DNA of 37,698 nt from Glycomyces fuscus (lineage in GTDB: Bacteria; Actinomycetota; Actinomycetes; Streptosporangiales; Streptosporangiaceae): NCBI GenBank assembly GCA_002529455.1, contig NYMS01000055.1, forward strand, positions 1 through 37,698, in the 5' to 3' direction. Positions 33,497 through 37,698 of this stretch are shown here, piece after piece (position 1 is the first letter of the stretch; every line of letters starts with the position of its first letter). Position numbers and translations under genes: made by a program. The notes under the pieces were generated by a model. It was given only the letters and a program-made list of their open reading frames with translations, was not told the DNA's origin and made no database searches.

Positions 33497-33522
33497 GGCG
33501 GGGCGGCCCGGGCCGCCCCGCC
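33497..33522 (+). terminator. Perfect 26-base palindrome between the membrane protein and EccA-like genes
   Basis: The 26 bases equal their own reverse complement, giving a very stable GC-only hairpin nine bases after the stop codon. It has no T-run. It may terminate partially or protect the message; the next gene follows 31 bases later with its own TAGGAAG ribosome site. Confidence 0.6.
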
Positions 33523-33553
33523 ACCGCCCCTCCCCCGACTTAGGAAGACACCG

Positions 33554-36500
33554 ATGACCAGGCAGCTCCTCACCGTCGACGCCGACGCGCAGGACGGGCA
33601 CGCGACGATCACCGAGGCGGTCGAGGCCGCTGACAGCGGCGCCCTCATCACCATCGCCCCCGGCCGCTACGAGGAGAGCCTCGTCCTGCGCGACGTGGTC
33701 ACCCTGATGGCCCGCGACGGCCTGGGCAGCGTGGAGATCACCACCGCCGGCGGCTGCGCCGTGGTCTCGGGCGCCGAGGCGGTCAAGCTGTCGGGGCTGG
33801 TCCTGCGCGGCCGCCACGCCGACTACCCCGCGGTGGACATCCCCCTCGGGCAGCTGGAGATGGCCGACTGCGAGGTGGAGGGGGCCTCGTGGACCGCGGT
33901 GTCGGTGCGCGGCGACGGCGCGCTCGCCATGCGCGACAGCCGCGTCACCTGCTCGGCGGGGGCGGGCGTGGTGATCACCTCCTCGGGGCCGAGCGTCATC
34001 GAGGACTGCGTGGTCGAGGAGGTCGAGACCAGCGCCGTGGTGATCGGCGAGCAGGCCCGTCCCACGATCCGCTCCTGCGTGCTGCGGGACGCCGGGGGCA
34101 ACGGCGTGTTCGCCAGCGGGCAGGCCGGCGGCACGGTCCGGGACTGCGAGATCTCGGGGACCAAGAAGCCCGCGGTGGCGCTGGAGGAGGGCGCGGCCAC
34201 CTCGCTGCTGGGCGCGCGCGTGCACGACACCGAGGGTGACGGGATGTCGGTGTCCAGCCGCTCCCGCCCGGTGGTGGAGGACTGCGTGTTCGAGGACGTG
34301 GGCGGGCGCGGTGTCGTCGTGCACAACGGTTCCGACCCGCAGGTGTCGCGGGTGCGCGTGGCGCGCGCCAAGGGCGTGGCCGTCCACCTGTCGGGCCGGG
34401 CGCGCGGTACCTTCACCGACTGCGAGGTGGAGGAGTCGGGCGGTGACGCCGTGCGCGCCGAGGAGCGCGCCTCCACCGCCTTCCTCGGCCTGGTCGTGCG
34501 CGGCGGCCAGGGGCTGAGCCTGGGCGGTGACAGCGTCGTGGAGTTCGACCGGGGCCTGGTCAGCGACACCGCCGGTCCCGGTGTGGTGATCGAGGAGTGC
34601 GCCCCCTTCCTGCGCGGGACGGCGATCAACAACACCCGGGGGCAGGGCGTGGTGTTCGGCCGGGGCGGGCGCGGACGCCTGGAGGACGTGACGCTGGACC
34701 GCACCGGCAAGAGCGCCGTGTCCGTGGAGGAGGGCGGGGCTCCCCTGCTGACCGGCGTGCAGATCTCCGGAAGCCGCGACGCCGGGATCTCGGTGGGCTC
34801 GGGCGCGTCCGCCGACGTGCGCGACTGCGACGTGTCGGAGTGCACGGGCGACGGTGTCGCCGTGCGGGCCGGGGGCCGGGCGACGGTGCTGCGTACCCGG
34901 GTCTACAACGGCCGCCGCAACGGCGTGCTGGTGGCGGCCAAGGCGAGCGCCACCCTGCGGCGGTGCGAGGTGTTCGGCAACGGCGCCGACGGCATCCTCG
35001 TGCACTCCGCCGAGGACGTGGCGGTGGAGGACTGCTCGGTGCGCTCCAATGGCCGCTCCGGGCTGCGCCAGACCGTCGCCAGCCAGAGCATGCGCACCCA
35101 GGAGCTGCTCAGCCGCGGCAACGGGGCACCGGACGCGTTCGGCGACCTGGCGGGCGCGCCCGTACCGATGCCGGAGGCCCCCGTCCCCGACGAGCGGGAC
35201 GAGGACGCCGAGGAGGTCGGCCCCCTGCTGGAGCTGGACGCGCTGGTGGGCCTGGCCGGGGTCAAGCACGAGGTCAAGACGCTCGTCACCCGCAACCAGA
35301 TGGCCCAGCGCCGGGCGGAGATGGGCCTGCCCACACCGCCCATGAGCCGCCACCTGGTCTTCGGCGGCGCGCCCGGTACCGGCAAGACCACCGTGGCGCG
35401 GCTGTACGGACAGATCCTCGCCGAACTGGACGTGCTGCGCTACGGGCACGTGGTGGAGGTGGCCCGCGCCGACCTGGTCTCGCAGTACGTGGGCGGCACG
35501 GCGATCAAGACCACCGAGGTGTTCGAGCGGGCCAAGGGCGGCGTGCTGTTCGTCGACGAGGCCTACACGCTGGCGAGCGGCAGCGAGGGCGGCAGCGGCC
35601 CCGACTTCGGCCGGGAGGCCATCGACACCCTGGTCAAGCTCATGGAGGACCACCGCGACGAGGTCGTGGTGATCGTCGCGGGCTACACCGAGGAGATGCA
35701 GAACTTCCTCGACACCAACCCCGGCCTGGCCTCCCGGTTCAGCCGGACCATCGAGTTCGCCAACTACGCTCCGGAGGAGCTGACGGAGATCGTGCGCAAG
35801 ATGTGCGACGCGCACAGCTACCGGATGGCGGAGGAGACCGAGGCGGCCCTGCTCGCCCACTTCGAGCGGGTGCCCAAGGGCCCGGCGTTCGGCAACGGTC
35901 GCGAGGCCCGCAAGATCTTCGAGGAGATGATCGACCGCCAGGCGTTCCGGCTGGGCGGGACCATCCCCGACAGCCCGGACTCGCTCACCCTCCTGCTGCC
36001 CGAGGACCTCGGGGAGGCGGCCGAGGAGGAGCAGCTCGGCGGCACGGCGGACGGGATCGCGGCCCTGCGCGAGGAGCTCAACGCCATGGTGGGCCTGGCG
36101 AGCGTCAAGGAGACCGTCAACGACCTGGCCAACCTGCTGCTGATGTCGCAGCAGCGGCGCGCCATGGGGCTCCAGGTGGCGCCGATGAGCCACCACCTGG
36201 TGTTCGCCGGTCCCCCCGGTACCGGTAAGACGACCGTGGCCCGCCTGTACGGCAAGCTCCTGCACGCCCTGGGGGTGCTGCGCAGCGACCACGTGGTGGA
36301 GGCGGCCCGCTCGGACCTGGTCGGACGCTACGTCGGACACACCGCCCAGCTGACCGCCGAGGTGTTCGAGCGGGCCAAGGGCGGCGTGCTGTTCGTCGAC
36401 GAGGCCTACTCGCTGGCGCCGCGCGGATCGGGCAACGACTTCGGCCAGGAGGCCATCGACACCCTGGTCAAGCTCATGGAGGACCACCGCGACGAGGCGG

Positions 36501-36859
36501 TGGTCATCGTCGCCGGGTACACCGACGAGATGCAGCGCTTCCTCGACTCCAACCCCGGCCTGGCCTCCCGGTTCAACCACCGGGTGGAGTTCCCCGACTA
36601 CAGCGACGACGAGCTGGTCACCATCGTCGAGCGCATGGCGAAGGGCTCGGGGTACACCTGCGGTGAGCAGACGACGGCGGCCCTGCGCGAGCACTTCTCG
36701 GGGGTGGTCCGCGACGTGAACTTCGGCAACGCCCGCTACGCGCGCCAGGTGCTGGAGCGGATGATCACCCGGCAGGCGGGCCGCCTGGTCAACGGCGTCC
36801 AGAACGCCACCAGGGAGGACTTCACCACCCTGCTGCCCGAGGACATCCCGGCCCACTGA
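33554..36859 (+). CDS. Parallel beta-helix fused to two CbxX/EccA-type AAA+ domains
   Basis: An 1101-residue fusion. Residues about 16-525 are a right-handed beta-helix of about 22-24-residue coils, with recurring DC-V and GDGV-type turns (for example VEDCVFEDVGGRGVVVHNG). Then follow two AAA+ modules. The first has GGAPGTGKTT (about 605), VLFVDEAYTL, sensor VIVAGYTEEM and arginine-bearing GLASRFSRTIEF. The second has GPPGTGKTT (about 886), VLFVDEAYSL, VIVAGYTDEM and GLASRFNHRVEF. Both Walker sites are intact. The AAA+ type is that of EccA, the cytosolic ESX ATPase, and CbxX/CfxQ. Mycobacterial EccA has a TPR N-terminus and one AAA+ domain, so this is a different build. Inferred: a T7SS substrate-handling or remodelling ATPase. 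It ends the operon before a terminator. Confidence 0.88.
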   Translation: MTRQLLTVDADAQDGHATITEAVEAADSGALITIAPGRYEESLVLRDVVTLMARDGLGSVEITTAGGCAVVSGAEAVKLSGLVLRGRHADYPAVDIPLGQLEMADCEVEGASWTAVSVRGDGALAMRDSRVTCSAGAGVVITSSGPSVIEDCVVEEVETSAVVIGEQARPTIRSCVLRDAGGNGVFASGQAGGTVRDCEISGTKKPAVALEEGAATSLLGARVHDTEGDGMSVSSRSRPVVEDCVFEDVGGRGVVVHNGSDPQVSRVRVARAKGVAVHLSGRARGTFTDCEVEESGGDAVRAEERASTAFLGLVVRGGQGLSLGGDSVVEFDRGLVSDTAGPGVVIEECAPFLRGTAINNTRGQGVVFGRGGRGRLEDVTLDRTGKSAVSVEEGGAPLLTGVQISGSRDAGISVGSGASADVRDCDVSECTGDGVAVRAGGRATVLRTRVYNGRRNGVLVAAKASATLRRCEVFGNGADGILVHSAEDVAVEDCSVRSNGRSGLRQTVASQSMRTQELLSRGNGAPDAFGDLAGAPVPMPEAPVPDERDEDAEEVGPLLELDALVGLAGVKHEVKTLVTRNQMAQRRAEMGLPTPPMSRHLVFGGAPGTGKTTVARLYGQILAELDVLRYGHVVEVARADLVSQYVGGTAIKTTEVFERAKGGVLFVDEAYTLASGSEGGSGPDFGREAIDTLVKLMEDHRDEVVVIVAGYTEEMQNFLDTNPGLASRFSRTIEFANYAPEELTEIVRKMCDAHSYRMAEETEAALLAHFERVPKGPAFGNGREARKIFEEMIDRQAFRLGGTIPDSPDSLTLLLPEDLGEAAEEEQLGGTADGIAALREELNAMVGLASVKETVNDLANLLLMSQQRRAMGLQVAPMSHHLVFAGPPGTGKTTVARLYGKLLHALGVLRSDHVVEAARSDLVGRYVGHTAQLTAEVFERAKGGVLFVDEAYSLAPRGSGNDFGQEAIDTLVKLMEDHRDEAVVIVAGYTDEMQRFLDSNPGLASRFNHRVEFPDYSDDELVTIVERMAKGSGYTCGEQTTAALREHFSGVVRDVNFGNARYARQVLERMITRQAGRLVNGVQNATREDFTTLLPEDIPAH

Positions 36860-36961
36860 GCCCCGCGTCCCGGGCGGGCGGAGGTCCCGTGCGCGGTCCC
36901 CGTGCGTCGGCGCGCGGGACACGCGAGGAGCGGTGGACCGTGCGGCGGGGCGGCGGGGGGA

Positions 36962-37007
36962 GGCCCCCTCCCGGAGGACGGCCCCGTGGCGTCCTCCGGG
37001 AGGGGCC
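36962..37007. terminator. Bidirectional terminator between the EccA-like and sigma factor genes
   Basis: Bases 36962-36979 and 36991-37007 form a stem of about 17 bp with one unpaired C and an 11-base loop. It lies in the 158-base gap between convergent genes, just past the sigma factor stop (37018). Confidence 0.85.
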
Positions 37008-37017
37008 GGTCACGGAC

Positions 37018-37698
37018 TCAGCCGTGGCCGGGTACCTCTCCGCCGACCTCCTGGCGCAGCTGCTCCAGAACCCCCGACAGCAACCGCGACACGTGCATCT
37101 GCGAGTACCCCAGCCGGTCCGCGATCTCGGACTGGGTGTGGTCCCCGAAGAACCGCAACCGCAGGATCTCCCGCTCGCGCTCGGGCAGCCGCGCCAGCGC
37201 CGGCTTGAGCGACTCGCGCTCCACCACCCGCTCCAGCGCCGCGTCCTCACTGCCCAGGTGGTCCTCCAGACGCGCGCCCTCCTGCCCCTCGGCGTCGGAG
37301 GAGTCCGGCGCGTCCAGCGACAGCGAACGGTAGGACTCCGAGACCTGCGCCAGCTCACTGACCTCGGCCTCGGGCAGTTCCATCTCCCGCGCCAGCTCCG
37401 CGATCGTGGGCGTACGCGCGTGCTCCTGCTGGAACTCGTTGGTGATCCGGCGCAGCTTGACCCGGTTCTCCTGGTGGCGGCGCGGCACCCGCACCGCCCA
37501 GGTGTGGTCCCGGAAGTGCCGCTTGATCTCCCCCGTCACCGTGGGCAGTAGGTAGGAGATGAAGGGCTTGCCCCGGTCGGGGTCGTAACCGCGCACGGCC
37601 TTGGCCAGCCCCACCATCGCGGTCTGCTTCAGGTCCTCCAGCGGCTCGCCGCGACCCCCGTAGCGGCGGGCGATCTTGTTGATCAACGGCTGGTAGAG
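37018..37698 (-). CDS. SigB/SigF/SigG-type RNA polymerase sigma factor (5' end outside window)
   Basis: 227 residues are visible; the frame continues off the right edge, reading LYQPLINKIARRYGG, so the TTG at 37686 is internal and not the start. Region 2 (EDLKQTAMVGLAKAVRGYDPDRGKPFISYLLPTVTGEIKRHFRD) and its trailing VRVPRR are visible, followed by a region 3 helix pair (RTPTIAELAREM) and region 4 with LPEREREILRLRFFGDHTQSEIADRLGYSQMHVSRLL, whose last part is the -35-binding helix-turn-helix. Known: this group of alternative sigma factors directs general stress or development genes and is usually controlled by an anti-sigma factor and antagonist. None of those partners lies in the window. It is convergent with the T7SS operon and may be unrelated to it. 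Confidence 0.93.
   Translation of the reverse strand, partial: LYQPLINKIARRYGGRGEPLEDLKQTAMVGLAKAVRGYDPDRGKPFISYLLPTVTGEIKRHFRDHTWAVRVPRRHQENRVKLRRITNEFQQEHARTPTIAELAREMELPEAEVSELAQVSESYRSLSLDAPDSSDAEGQEGARLEDHLGSEDAALERVVERESLKPALARLPEREREILRLRFFGDHTQSEIADRLGYSQMHVSRLLSGVLEQLRQEVGGEVPGHG

Noticed and set aside
30617..36922. Minus-strand open frame of 2101 codons opposite the EccA-like region
   Set aside because: It is an antisense shadow: GC-rich codons on the plus strand remove stops from this frame. The plus strand has clear Walker motifs and ribosome sites; the minus product has no recognisable domain.
37675..37698. TTG at 37686 as start of the sigma factor
   Set aside because: The frame continues in coding sense to the window edge (LYQPLINK), matching sigma region 2 upstream sequence, so the gene is cut by the edge.

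Overview
The window is very GC-rich with strongly G/C-ending codons. It carries a type VII secretion (ESX) locus of the kind found in filamentous actinobacteria. Gene content (EccC/EccD/EccB/mycosin, WXG100 proteins, an EccA-like AAA protein, a SigB/SigF-group sigma factor, a CGNR regulator) points to an actinomycete. A Nocardiopsis/Streptomonospora-like or Streptomyces-like genome is my guess from style alone, not from a database match.

Left third (1-13.3 kb): one enormous gene runs in from the left edge and stops at 12414, with 4137 residues visible and its start outside the window. It is a modular polymorphic toxin: disordered Pro/Asp/Gln-rich linkers separate three or more folded, beta-rich blocks, and it ends in a small nucleic-acid deaminase-like domain with HAE and CPCCANC zinc motifs (YwqJ-like). 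The next gene overlaps it by 14 nt and encodes a YwqK-like immunity protein made of two duplicated halves. This toxin-immunity pair is the most striking system here. A T7SS core lies 2.5 kb further on, so the toxin is a plausible T7SS client.

Middle (13.4-15.7 kb): a microsomal-type epoxide hydrolase and a divergent CGNR zinc-finger regulator share a promoter region with inverted repeats. A 425-base stretch without a gene follows.

Right two thirds (15.7-36.9 kb): the T7SS locus. A mycosin homologue has lost all three catalytic residues. It converges on eccC (three FtsK-type ATPase domains) across a strong bidirectional terminator. Divergent from eccC runs a long operon: eccD, eccB, two small WXG100-family genes, a 936-aa acidic repeat protein, a large Pro-rich WXG/PPE-like protein, ybaB/ebfC-like, a third WXG100-like gene, a membrane protein with a golvesin-like C-terminal domain, and a fusion of a parallel beta-helix to two CbxX/EccA-type AAA+ domains. 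Several junctions carry GC-rich stem-loops. The Pro-rich protein is frameshifted by an exact 34-bp tandem duplication inside a 195-bp repeat array. No eccE is visible.

Far right: the 3' part of a SigB/SigF-type sigma factor gene on the minus strand, separated from the T7SS operon by a bidirectional terminator.
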